Shown in pieces: positions 36,242-46,832 of a stretch of DNA of 64,000 nucleotides. Origin of the DNA: Agriotes lineatus (lineage: Eukaryota > Arthropoda > Insecta > Coleoptera > Elateridae); assembly GCA_940337035.1 (NCBI GenBank), contig OW679195.1:176300015-176364014 (forward strand). The letters run 5' to 3'. The translations under genes and the position numbers were made by a program. Positions within the stretch are counted from its first letter, which is position 1. The number at the start of each line of letters is the position of its first letter. A model generated the notes under the pieces. The model worked only from the letters and a program-made list of their open reading frames with translations, ran no database searches and was not told the DNA's origin.

Positions 36242-38722
36242 TCACGATATACGTTGCACAGAGATCTCTTCCATTATCTTTGGCCAGTCCAACTTTGCGA
36301 ACGCGTTCTCCGTACCGACAAAATTAGTGCCTCGGTCACTGTATATAGTCCTCGGTCTTCCGCGTCTCGCCACAAATCTACGTAACGCTTGAAGGAAGCT
36401 CGGAGTAGACAAGGAAGTAGTCAGTTCGAGGTGCACTGCCCGGTACACGGCACAAGTAAACAAACACACCCAAGCCTTCTCTCTAGTTCTCAAATACAGC
36501 GGGCCGGCGAAATCTATCCCGATAACTTCGAATGGCACAGCATCGCGTACCCGATTGAAAGGCAGAGATGGTGTGTCAGCTGCATATGGTTTGGCATCAT
36601 GTCTTTTGCACGTAACGCACTTACTTATTACTGCTCTTATGGCACGTCTACCTCCCATGATCCAATATTTTTCGCGGAGCATACTTAACAGCCCTTGCGT
36701 ACCTACGTGACAATTCGCGGTATGCGCTTCGAAAATCAAGCTGCGGATAACCGGGTGCTTGGCTGGTAGCACTATCGGAAAACGAAAACTTTCACTATCC
36801 TGCCGATTCGATACACGTGACTTCAATCGGATTACCCCGGAATCACTGCAAAACGGATTAAGAGCACTTAAGCGGTTATCAGTCTCATCGCGAAATGTTT
36901 CTTGTTGAATCACTTTAAACACGAACAGTTCAGCATCATTAATTTCGTCAACGGTCAACGAACCTCGACGTCGTTGCTGGGGTGAGCTTGAATTGTAGGT
37001 AAATCGAAAAACCCAAGCAATCATGCGGATGGTCATAGTGTACTTAGAAAAGTGAGTCAGATGCCACTCATCCGAGCTACAGTTCAGCAGGGTGACAACC
37101 ATCCTCTTCCGCTTCTCGCCGTTGATCTCTTCTTCGTCGTATTCTAGGTCTTCTGAGGCCCATGTAGTCTGCGGTCCATATAACCACTTTGGCCCCTCCC
37201 ACCATCTCGATTCCAACAGATGTTTAGGAGAACACCCGCGTGAGGGAAGGTCGGCCGGATTGTAGACGCCTGGTACATGCCTCCAGTCTTCCACCTTGGT
37301 CAGAGAGCGAATTTCCGCCACTCTATTTCCTACAAATGGCGCCCAGTCTTCTTGTCGTCGAATCCAGGAGATAGCCGTAGATGAATCACTCCAATAAAAG
37401 CACTCTATGTTGTTTCCCAAATCTGTACGTACAGACCGGCACAGTCTTGCACCAATGGTGGCAGCTAACAACTCCAGACGAGGAATGGTCATCTTCTTCA
37501 AAGGGGCTACTCTCGCTTTGGCGGTGAGCAAGCGAACCACTACAGTGCCATTCTTTTCAATTCTTAGGAAAATGACCGCTGCATAAGCGTCTTTGCTGGC
37601 GTCGCAGAACGTATGCAAACTTAAGTGTTCTGCTTCTCCCGGTCCGGCAAGTATCCATCTAGGAAGTTCAACAGCAAGCAGGTGCGGAAGCTCCTTGATC
37701 CATCTGTGGAATTCCTGCTCAGTATCGTCATCTACCGGTGCATCCCAACTTAATCGCTGTCCCCACAGCCGTTGCAGTAAAAGTTTTGGCTTTAACGTAG
37801 CAGGACAAGTAACTCCAATCGGGTCAAATATGCGCTGGGTCACTGAGAGGATCAGCCTCTTCGTCACAACGCTATCTCGCAAGGGGCTGTCATCCTTTAC
37901 ACAGCTTTCACTAATAGCCAAGGTATCTTTAGTAGGGTGCCAAGTTAAACCAAGCACTGACAATGCATTTGAATGTGTACCAGTGGGCCGGGTAAACTCC
38001 CACCCTCGCAAGTCAAAATGTGCTTCAGCCATGACCATACTAGCTTCTCGAATGAATTGGTCCAAAGCATCTTCATCTGGTACGCTGGTCAAGCAATTGT
38101 CCACGTAGAAACTGCTTCGTAATTTCAAAATGGATTCGCACGAATACGTCGAGTTCAGCTCGCACTGTTTTAATTGCTCAGAAAGGTGGTGATCGATCGT
38201 CGCCCCCAACAGAAAGGGACTGCTACTCAGGCCAAACACAACGAGACGGTGTCTATACACCTGCTCATTTCCCTCTTCATCGAGCCATAAAAAACGGAGG
38301 AAATCTCGGTCGGCCTCATGTATGCTGATCTGCAGGAACGCTTTGCGAATATCTGATACAACTCCAATTCTTTGGATCCTAAATCTCAACAGAACCGATG
38401 GTATTAATTCTACGAGGTTCGGCCCCTTTTCGAGACAGTGGTTTAGTGATGGCTTGTCCTTTTCACGCGCAGAAGCATCGAACACGGGTCGAATCTTCGT
38501 GGTCAAACTATTGTCTTTCACGACTGGCCTGTGAGGTAGATAATGAACGTTGAAATCATTGGTCATCGCAGGAACTATTTCAATTATTTCTTCGTTCAGC
38601 CACTCTTTAAGTATAAAGTCATATTTCTCGAAAAGCTCCTCTTTCCGCAGTTTTCTTACAGTAGCATCTAATCTCTTTCTTGCACTGTTGTAGTTGTTAG
38701 GCAGCGGAGGGTGGCCCTCCAA
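36242..38722 (-). pseudogene. BEL pol: reverse transcriptase, RNase H, integrase core
   Basis: An 826-codon open segment. RT blocks include KIRPVFDASARE, GVVSDIRKAFLQI (first catalytic Asp, about residue 124) and SFYVDNCLTSV (about 205). YVDN in place of YVDD also occurs in this group, so it need not be a defect. RNase H follows (HTFCDASKDAYAAV). The integrase zinc-binding part (HVGTQGLL ... CVTCKRHD) precedes catalytic blocks VIGIDFAGP and IYSDRGTNF. The segment starts directly after a TGA at 38723-38725 and ends at a TGA at 36242-36244. Both are in the same frame, so the enzyme core itself is uninterrupted. Confidence 0.9.
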
Positions 38723-39739
38723 TCAAGGCAACCTGACTTCGTAACGTCTCTCTTCATTTTTCGTCACTGTCTGCAAGAAAAGTTGCTGAGCTGCTTCTGC
38801 CATTTCTTCTCGGGACTTCATTTCAGAGGGTTCAGTAATTCCCAGCACATCTAGTTTCCATAGCTCCGCTACGCAAGCTTCATTCACCAAAAGAGAAAAT
38901 ACTGTCAGGGTTGTGCTCGTTGTGGGCGCACTCACAGGTATGCGTCCCGAAATGGTCCATCCTAAGAGAGTCTCCACTGCCACCAATCCACACGTTAGAA
39001 TGTGTCTCCGGCCAGTGTATAATTTGCCTGCAACATCAGCACCGATCAAGAGTTCTATAGGACCTTCACCATAGGCATCATCCAAATGAATATTTAAGTG
39101 CTTTAATTCCTCCATCCAAGGGCCGTAAAATACAGGCGGAATATTCTGGCAGATCATCGCTTGGTCTAGCAGTTCCAACGTACACGAATAGTCGCCATGA
39201 CTCAATCTGACGTCGAAGCAGTCGTGTCTCCGCTCTTGCTGGGTACCCCCGAATAGGCAATGGATAATCTTTTCTCGCCTTTTTGATTTGCAGCCCAATT
39301 GTTGCGCTGTTGACTTCAAAATGTAGGAGCGTTGGGAACCGCCGTCGATTAACGCGCGAATTTCCCTTGATCCACATTCGGTGTTGATCATCACACGCAA
39401 GGTCTCTAAGAACACGTAGCCGCTTGTGTTATTCACCAAAGTTTGCTCCGCGGGAACCGTTTCGCTTTTAGGTTCGTCATGCTTATGCGCCGGCAGCTTA
39501 GGACACATCAAAACCACATGGGGTCCGCTACACATGATGCACTTTAAACGTCCCCGGCACCTACGCGATATGTGCCCAGTTTTAAGACAACGGAAACAGG
39601 CCCCTTTCCCGGTTAAAATGTCTCTTTTGCGTTCTAGAGTGAATTCCTGGGCTTTAAAACACGCTTCGCTTTCGTGAGCACCGTCGCAAAACACGCACTT
39701 AACCCCGCCGCAATTTATTAAACCAGCCGCAGTCGGTAA
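38723..39739 (-). pseudogene. BEL gag C-terminus and aspartic protease
   Basis: Open in the same frame as gag and pol. It begins after the TGA at 39740-39742 and carries a CCHC zinc knuckle (CFRCLKTGHISRRC). An aspartic protease block follows, ALIDGGSQRSYI, where the usual motif is D-S/T-G; the DGG form is unusual and may reduce activity. Next come a LLIGADVAG block and a region ending RYEVRLP. The next codon is TGA where relatives usually have Trp (RLPWLEGH). Confidence 0.85.
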
Positions 39740-40843
39740 TCATTCTCTTTGTTTTAACTTCTTAAGTTTGCCGCTGTTATCTTTGGTAGAAGCCAAACTA
39801 TCGCAACGTAGTCCAAGCCCCTCGGATGCTAACGAAATCCGCTGCTCGTTTTCCACCTCGTTTCTCAGAAAGCACATCAAATTCTTTAAGTGGTCTTCAA
39901 GCGATTCTTTGTGTACAAGAGATTCGTTAGAACCAAGGTTACTCTTTGTTATTGCTTCGGTTCGTCGGCCTACACGCTGCCAAGTTCGTAGTAAATCTTC
40001 AGGCAAACACGACTCGATCAAAGGAAATAGCATCGCTGCGCATTTTTCCGACGTAATGCCCAGCGTATCAAGCGCGCGTAATTGCGTCTCTATTCTATCG
40101 TACAGCGTCGCAAGGTGCATCTTATCCCGGGATACACAGTTGTTTATAATGAGTTTAAGTAGTTCCCGAACATAAACTTCGATTTGCAAGTCATCCCTGC
40201 CAAAACGCGACTTCAATGCGCTCAAAATATTTTCATAATTTTCGCCAATGGCGGGAAAGCTTTCCACCAATTGCCGCGCTCTGCTTCCCGCAACCGTCGC
40301 TTGACGTAAATACTCAATTTTATCTTCGTTGGCAATATCTATGTCTTCATGCACCTTTTTAAATTGCGCCCAAAACGGAAGCCATTCTCGAATATTGCCG
40401 TCAAATTTTTTGAACTCGATGGCAGGCAGTTTAAATTTGCGCTTGTGTGCGATCCCGTCCATAACACCGTCAAATTCGGATCTCGCATCGGACAAAATCG
40501 ATCGTCGGTCTTCCGCGCAAGCCGCCGTATTTCGTGTTAATAGCAAACTCTCCACGCGAAGTTTCAAATCCGCAAATCGTTTATCGTATGCGTCACGTTG
40601 TTCTATTTCCAACAATAGTTCGTCTTCGCTTACGTCTGCAGCGAGAAGCGCATCGTACACAACACCGTCCACGGTTTTCATATCACCGTGTTTATTAGCT
40701 AATAGTTCAAATGCTACCTGTATTCGCCGATAATCTTCATCCCCAGCTTGGTCCGGATGCTGCGAAAACATGAGCTCCAGGTCGTTGGCTCCTTTTGTAA
40801 AAGCGGCACGAAGCACCTTCCTGTGTTTCTTGTTTGATTCCAT
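39740..40843 (-). CDS. BEL gag, N-terminal part
   Basis: The ATG at 40843 lies about 140 bases inside the 5' LTR edge and opens 367 codons. The protein is helical and charged. It contains the Pao-type gag region seen in DUF1759 proteins, with FKKFDGNIREWLPFWAQF then YLRQATVAGSRARQLVESF. It would form the capsid-like particle around the element RNA. It ends at a TGA (39740-39742). The same frame continues downstream with a zinc knuckle, so the TGA truncates gag or would have to be read through. Confidence 0.85.
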   Translation of the reverse strand: MESNKKHRKVLRAAFTKGANDLELMFSQHPDQAGDEDYRRIQVAFELLANKHGDMKTVDGVVYDALLAADVSEDELLLEIEQRDAYDKRFADLKLRVESLLLTRNTAACAEDRRSILSDARSEFDGVMDGIAHKRKFKLPAIEFKKFDGNIREWLPFWAQFKKVHEDIDIANEDKIEYLRQATVAGSRARQLVESFPAIGENYENILSALKSRFGRDDLQIEVYVRELLKLIINNCVSRDKMHLATLYDRIETQLRALDTLGITSEKCAAMLFPLIESCLPEDLLRTWQRVGRRTEAITKSNLGSNESLVHKESLEDHLKNLMCFLRNEVENEQRISLASEGLGLRCDSLASTKDNSGKLKKLKQRE

Positions 40844-40962
40844 TTCGCCGACTTGACAAAACTCGTTTCACACCCACGCGCGTACAGCACCACGTGTTGA
40901 ACACAGAACGAGTCCGTCAGTCCTCTCAAAATGCCTTCAATGTTTACGTTCTTAACCCGCGT

Positions 40963-40984
40963 CCTGTCACGCGGTCGCCAATTA
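40963..40984 (-). promoter_or_regulatory. Primer-binding site of the BEL element
   Basis: On the minus strand, TTGGCGACCGCGTGACAGG begins three bases inside the 5' LTR. A TGGCGACCG start at this position is the expected form of a tRNA primer site in BEL/Pao elements. I cannot name the tRNA with certainty. Confidence 0.65.
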
Positions 40985-41273
40985 TGTTGTGTCCAGCACA
41001 ATACAACTACCCGTTGTAAAGTGGTAGACGGCTCGGATTAGAAATCAAACACACACACTATTGTAACGTATTTAATTCCCACTCGGGTGAGTACAGTAAA
41101 CGATTGCATACAGAAAACAAGACAACACGTGCTGCACTGAACAGCTCGCGTCACACCTCGTGGCCAACAACCTCGCACATCGAGCTCTCTCATATGACTA
41201 ACAGTTTTGGTCTTAAACCAGACGCGCTGTTGCCACGTTGTGCAACTAACTCGTCAGCCAGTGGTTTCCGACA
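40985..41273 (-). repeat. 5' LTR of the BEL element
   Basis: 289 bp and the same length as its partner, with one difference seen. In minus-strand reading it is the promoter-bearing LTR. I do not identify a TATA box with confidence. Confidence 0.95.
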
Positions 41274-41326
41274 ACCTACGACCACGAAGACCAATATCAA
41301 TATTCAGAGAAAAGTTGCAAGGTACC
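41274..41326 (-). pseudogene. LINE segment right of the BEL element
   Basis: Minus-strand translation gives VPCNFSLNIDIGLRGRR. In this LINE family that block directly precedes the CYVFSILLYG block found at 34999 across the BEL element. It starts with the ACCTA target duplication. A MITE cuts it from the rest of the protein at about 41327. Confidence 0.65.
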
Positions 41327-41586
41327 TTTTTGCACGATAGAACGATTTTTCTTAGTGACCGGGTTTGTTGCCAAATCAGTAAGTTATGCTTACCGTTCTA
41401 GAACGGTAAGTAAAAATTCGAATTTAGCAGGTTAGGTTTTGCTTCAGTTTTGACACAGATTGGCGCAAAACCTAACCTGCTAACCTCGAATATGACTTAG
41501 ATTTACAGTGCCACCAACATATTATTCTGTGGTATGTCACATTTTACTGACGTTTGAAGAAAAATACATTTCTATCGTGCAAAAAA
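41327..41586. mobile_element. MITE within the LINE
   Basis: The left end TTTTTGCACGATAGAA and the right end TTCTATCGTGCAAAAA are inverted matches, extended by ATTTTTCTT and AAGAAAAAT. An inner hairpin (GCAGGTTAGGTTTTGC with GCAAAACCTAACCTGC) spans about 41427-41480. No coding capacity. The target duplication is not clear. 41587-41705 is unassigned sequence before LINE homology resumes. Confidence 0.7.
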
Positions 41587-41711
41587 CGTTATAAGCATCA
41601 CGAACGTTAAGGAATTGCCAATCTCAGACAATAATAAATTGGAGTCATCGCTTCGCTCCTCCTTCAAACAATTGTCTTGGATCAGTAAAATGTACTTACC
41701 GTTCTTAATAT

Positions 41712-43470
41712 TTAATATACTATATTCAGTCTTTTCAAAGCGTTTCTAGCATTTTCAATGAGGCATTTAACTTCTATTGAGTGATCCCAACCATCGCGGA
41801 TTCTGGTTCCCAAGTATGTTGCGCCTTCTGTTCGTTTTAAAGGTGTATCTCCTGTTGAGAATTGAGTGTCAATATTGTTATTTTTACTGACTACTTGTAT
41901 TTTCTTGCAGTTGAGCTTCATTCCGTATTTTTTGCTTGCTATAATTATCCGGTCTATTAATCTCTGGAGGCTGTCTGCATTGTCTGCAAGAAGAACAGTA
42001 TCGTCAGCATACCTGAGATCACTTCTCCATTTATTTTTATTTCATCATCTGTTTTCTCAAGGGCTTCCTGGAACAATTTTTCGGAGTAGACATTGAAAAG
42101 AGCAGAAGATAATATACAGCCCTGTAGTATACCTTTGCTCAAATTGAATTTCTCGGATGTTTGACCGTTTATGCGAACAATAGCTTTCTGGTGTTTATAT
42201 AAGTTGAAAATAATTCTTATGTCTTTATCATCGACGTTCGATGTGCGCAAGATCGGAATGCGTTTATCATTATGTACTCTGTCAAAAACCTTCTCGAAAT
42301 CTATAAAGCAGATAAATATATCAGCATTGACATTACGAGCTCTCTGAATGAGGACTTGAATGCTAAAAGGTGCATCTCTTGTGCCGAAACCATTTCGGAA
42401 TACAAATTGCACGTCTAATATGTTTTGTTCTAGTTTGTTGTATGAACGATATGTAAAAAGATTTTCAGAACGTGGCTCATGAGACTCATAATTCGATGGT
42501 CTTCGCATTTGTCAGCGTTTGCTTTCTTTGGTAAGGGCATGAATATTGATAATAACAATTCTTTAGGTAGATTACCGGAGTCATAAATCATGTTGAAAAG
42601 TCGTCTTATTATTTCGAGTTGGCTGTCCTCAAGTAATGTTAGCAGTTCACCGTGTATTTTATCTGGTCCCGGAGATTTATTGTTTTTTAATCTTTTTATA
42701 GCTGCTCTCACCTCGTCGTTTGTTATGTAGGGTCCGCTTTGAATCTGTTCTACCGTCTCCAGTTGGCAATTATCATCAAAAAACTCCTGCATGTATTCGT
42801 TCCACATTTTTGACTTATGATCTATGTCTGTTAGTTTGTTATCTTTATCTGAGATTGTTCCAATTGACCTTGACTTATACATTCCAGCGGCTTCCTTAAT
42901 TTTTTATGTAAGTTGAGAGTATCGTGTTTTTTGGAGTATTTCAATTTCGCTGCATTTTTCTTTTAACCATACTTCTTTGATCTTTCTTAGAATTTTCCTT
43001 CGAGTTTCCTTGTATTTCTTATCATAGCGGTTTTTATAGCTTCGTCCTTCTTCCATGAGGTTTATTATTTCCTCCGACATCCACTGTTGTCTTTTTATTG
43101 ATTTTTCCATTTTCAATATGTTTTCTGCTGTTGAATTCAGTGCACTTTTAAGTTTGTTCCAAGCATCCTCTATGTTACCATTATTATCTGTGAATGTTGT
43201 TTTTAGTTTAGGCTTTGATAGTGTTACTGCGTTCTGGAATCGTCTATTGATTAGTATGTAATCAATTTGGCCGCGAATACCATGTCCTGGTTTATCTGCA
43301 GGTGATCTCCAAGTATATAGCCTTCTTGGTGGTAGCTGGAATTGAGTATCTTCCTGGCAAAATTGCATGAGCCGGTCGCCCCTGTCATTTCTGGTGACAA
43401 GTCCAAAATGGCCGATTATATTATCACCAGGTGAGCGAAAAGATGTGCCGACAGGAATACCATAGCGCTA
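41712..43470 (-). pseudogene. LINE endonuclease and reverse transcriptase, host of BEL and MITE
   Basis: The minus strand starts with the endonuclease end (NIIGHFGLV, then RGDRLMQFC, LYTWRSPADK and IRGQIDYILINRR; 43440-43240). After a linker come the RT blocks: LKNNKSPGPDKIHGELL (about 42690), FICFIDFEKVFDRV, LSKGILQGCILSSALFNVY (about 42110) and a damaged QTMQT-containing catalytic region. Then TYLGTRIRDGWDHS and LIENARNALKRLN lead toward 41712. Frame changes occur near 42890, 42500, 42020 and 41950. The catalytic YADD is not intact. It is the upstream part of the protein whose C-terminus is at 34589-35002. Confidence 0.8.
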
Positions 43471-44309
43471 GGCCGCAGTTTTACTATGCCGGAATTTCCA
43501 GTTACCTTGACGGGCAAATACGTGTCCCGTCGAACGTCTTCATTAATCCAAAAATTCGTCAACAGAGGAATTAATTATTTCCCAGGTAAATCAGTGGCAA
43601 TAGCCCCTCACAATCGGGTGTGCAGACCAAACTCACATAGCATAAAGCAAACTGATTACCTACTTGACCAAAGCAGGTACGTTAGAGATAGCAGACAGTG
43701 AAAGGCGGAAAAGAAGAACCGACGCTTTCAAGCCAGCGCCCAGAAACTTTCCATTATCTTAAATCTTACCACAGTAATTGCGCGAAACAATGAATCGCGG
43801 GTGACCAAAACAAAAAAATAGACCAATAGATAAGCCTTACGAATACGCGGCTTTTGAACCATAGCAACTGCAATTATTAGGAAGATTGATCATTTTTAAT
43901 GAAAAAGCACACACCTATAGGTTATAATTGAAAATTCTTCAAAATAATATAAACTTTACAGCTACTTATTCTTTACAATAACTGTTTAATTTAAAAAACA
44001 GTGTGACCGCTGCTATAAAAGTGTTAAAATCAAAAATTCACTTTTTGGATTTAAGGGATCCATGTGGTGCATAATATGAAAGTAATTACAGTTCTATGGT
44101 TACGAGATACAACGAATGGTTTCCAAATGATGATGTAATCATGGCGTATTTGCTATTGTCCTATTTTGTAAAAGCAAAATAAATACTGACATTTTACGTA
44201 CTGTAGAAGACGACAAGGGAAACAAGGCTTCAATTTAAATGTTTCAAAATATGTTGTGCATCGAACTGTTTGAGAACAATCCTTTAAGCCCTACTATTTG
44301 CAACAAGCC
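43471..44309. other. No gene recognised
   Basis: Possibly the 5' region of the LINE at 41712-43470. A 71-codon plus-strand frame at 43486-43701 shows no domain. No repeats shared with the rest of the window were found. Confidence 0.4.
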
Positions 44310-44671
44310 GAGAAACATATTAACACGACCGACCAGCTTAGAAACCTGCTTGGTGTCCAATTTCATATGGTCCATATTTTTCCTCTATTATATTTCTAAA
44401 AATTTTCTCATATAATTTGCTCATCGTATTTGTAATGAAGATGCACCTGCAGTTTGTACAATCATCCTTTCTTCCTTTCTTGTGTATTGGTGTTATCTAT
44501 GCTTCTATCCAACATCCGGGAATTGTTTCCCCATTTACATATCTTGCAAATAATTCCTGCAAAAATCTACCGAGCTTTTGCAATCCAATTTTCCGTACTT
44601 CTGCCAGCAATCCTTCCGTTCCACTCGTTTTTTTATTTTTCAAGGATTTTACAGCTTTCCATATCATTAAT
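44310..44671 (-). pseudogene. LINE RT fragment, split by the Penelope-like element
   Basis: Minus-strand translation gives WKAVKSLKNKKTSGTEGLLA, then LGRFLQELFARYVNGETIPG, ITPIHKKGRKDD and ITNTMSKLYEKIFRNIIEEK. These are the fingers and early palm blocks of an APE-type LINE RT. It is broken by stops. The upstream linker of apparently the same copy lies at 48650-49080, on the other side of the Penelope-like insertion. Confidence 0.65.
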
Positions 44672-45099
44672 GTCTATACAGGGTAGGGTAAAATAAGACA
44701 CTGCTGGAGCCTGTGGTTAGAATCTGGCACAATTCGTTAAAAACCCCTAACCACACAAACATTTAACAACCACTAAATACGTATTTTGACAGCTAAGCTG
44801 CTATCGTGAGTAGCCTTGGAGAGTAACTAACAGGAAAACGTTGTCCGAATATATGCTGTTTACCAAATCACTAGGGAAAGTCCGCATTCCCCCACACATT
44901 TTAATGCTCTTTATACTACCTGACATGGATTGCGTGTTCTAAGCGACCAATCAGATATCAACTTCAATAGATCATAAAGATAAGAGTGGGGAATAGATCC
45001 TCCATCTTTGTTCAATAGTTTATTATTTTGATCCTTAAAATGGTTAAACTTTAAAAGAATTTAGCTGCTTTGTTGAAGTTAACGGCTTTACAATGTTTA

Positions 45100-46430
45100 G
45101 GTCAGTTTCCGTAACACTATGACGTTTTGTAAACATGTTGGGCAATACTAGATTTTTAGAAAATGAGTTACATACTCTTTAAACCTAGTGCTAAAATTAC
45201 GACGTGTTTGCCCAATATATTTAGAATCTTAATAGTAACATTTAATTTCGTAAACTTCAGATTTCTCTAAAGTCTTAAGTTTTTTTTTTGGATTCCCAAC
45301 AAATTTCGAATATTGTTGTTTGAACTATAAACAACTTTATAGCCTAAATCTTTACAATTTTTTTCTAGGCGGATGAAACTGAATACTTTTCGTTGGGTCC
45401 TTGACTTCAAAGACTGACTAGAGTTGTGGAATTCCAGCGTGCAATTTTGTTTTTTGTTTCATAATCAATTTGTCGATAATTTTAGAAGGAAAACTATTGT
45501 ATACAGCGATATTTTTTATGGTTTGAAGTTAGGTGTTATACCATCTTTGTTTAAAGGAAAGGTTCGCAGTTTATGCACTAAGAAATTTAGAGCAGTCATT
45601 TTGTGTTGCAAACAATGATTTGAAGTCGCTTAAATGAATCTGTTTATATTGGTTTAATTTTTATAAACATCGAACTTTAATTAATTTTTATATCTTATTA
45701 CTAATGTATCCAGAAATGGTAGTTATCCTTTGTTTCCCTCTTCATATGTAAATTTTATGGTAGGAAATTTAGAATTTAGCTGATTCAAGAAATTATCAAT
45801 ACTACATTTAGATAAATCAAAAACGGTAAAAATATCAAATTCTTGGAAAATACTCTGAATTATTCTTAAATTCAGTTTCGAATTTTGACATAAAAAGGTT
45901 GGCAGGTAAAGGAGGAAAACAGTTTCTCATTGCTGTTCCTTCGTGCTGTTCATAGAATTTTCCATCGATTTGAAAGCAATTCTGGGAATGGGTAGTTAAT
46001 CTAAGAAACTCGTTAATTTTGTTTGAATCCAAATTATTATCAGTAAGTAGTTCCCGCAGATATTTCATGGTTTGTGGTACTGGTACGCTTGGAAACAAAG
46101 AACACACATCAAATGAAACCAGAATCTCGCTTTCACCAAGTTCCAAATCTTTAATTTTATCTATAAACTCTACAGAGTTTTCGACCGAAAAATTATTTTG
46201 AGGTTTTAGCAAGTTAACCATTTAGATAAGAGGTAAATCGGAGAGCTAATACCAGAAACAATATGTCCCACCGTTTTACCCGCTTTATGTATCTTAAGTA
46301 AACAATTCATTTTTGGCATTCTCGATTAGAAAGAGTGAGCTTATATTTAAGGGCTAGAGGAATAAGTGTGAGACAGGATTTCATCACATCCTGTGTTTTA
46401 ACAATTATGCTCCTTAGGGGAGTCTTCAAT
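45100..46430 (-). pseudogene. Penelope-like RT plus GIY-YIG endonuclease
   Basis: The minus strand shows the motifs in PLE order. NCLLKIHKAGKTVGHIVSGI and SPIYLLSKW are the KIHK..RPIVS region. The catalytic-region block LVSFDVCSLFPSVPV (about 46110) is followed by QIDGKFYEQHEGTAM. Next come LNSKFPTIKFTYEEGNKG, LPFLDTLVI and TNINRFI*ATSNH (about 45700-45640). A GIY-YIG-type endonuclease with EVYEIKCYY, DSKYIGQTRRNF and TRFKEY ends it (about 45270-45170). Stops and frameshifts occur, for example after SKWLTC near 46220 and in the endonuclease. No 5' start is visible, since the copy is cut at about 46430. Confidence 0.8.
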
Positions 46431-46435
46431 TTTAT

Positions 46436-46830
46436 ATAGGGTTCACTGCTCTGAAATTTACGAAATTAAACGTTACCATTGTGATTCTAAATATATTGGG
46501 CAAACCCATCGTAATTTTGGTACTAGGTTTAAAAAGCATTATTTCATTTTAGATTCAACATATTTAAAAAATCTAGCATTGCCCCTCATATTTACGAAAC
46601 GATCATAGTATTACGGAAACTGATCTGAAAATTGTAAAAACGTTAACTTCAACAAAGCAGCTAAATTCTCTTGAAAATGTGACCATTTTTAAGAATAAAG
46701 ATAATAACTTATTGAACAAAGATGGAGGATCCATTCCCCACTCTGATATTTACGCTTTATTGAAGTTGACATCTAATTGGTAGCTTAGAACACGCCCTCC
46801 GGGTCAGACAGTATAAATAGCGTTAGAATG
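46436..46830 (+). pseudogene. Inverted partial copy of the Penelope endonuclease and 3' end
   Basis: Plus-strand translation gives HCSEIYEIKRYHCDSKYIGQ then THRNFGTRFKKH, the same endonuclease block as on the minus strand but better preserved. The following non-coding 3' sequence mirrors 44880-45090. The copy is interrupted at about 46833 by a LINE and resumes at about 47947. Confidence 0.75.
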
Positions 46831-46832
46831 TA

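Larger units (their letters stand above)
35003..41273 (-). mobile_element. BEL/Pao LTR retrotransposon, young insertion
   Basis: Two 289-bp LTRs (35003-35291 and 40985-41273) begin TGTTGTGTCC and end TTCCGACA, and I find one difference between them. The flanking direct repeat ACCTA (34998-35002 and 41274-41278) is the expected 5-bp target duplication. The minus strand encodes gag, protease, RT, RNase H and integrase in BEL/Pao order, with a primer-binding site next to the right LTR and a purine tract next to the left one. Almost identical LTRs imply recent insertion, yet the coding frame contains in-frame TGA codons. Confidence 0.95.

Noticed and set aside
37593..38108. 171-codon plus-strand frame opposite BEL pol
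   Set aside because: Antisense shadow of a well-supported reverse transcriptase.
38090..38115. YVDN instead of YVDD in the BEL reverse transcriptase as an inactivating mutation
   Set aside because: YVDN is also seen in Pao-type elements, so it does not show loss of function.
35003..41273. Envelope gene making the BEL element an endogenous retrovirus
   Set aside because: No open frame follows integrase before the LTR. The element has only gag and pol.
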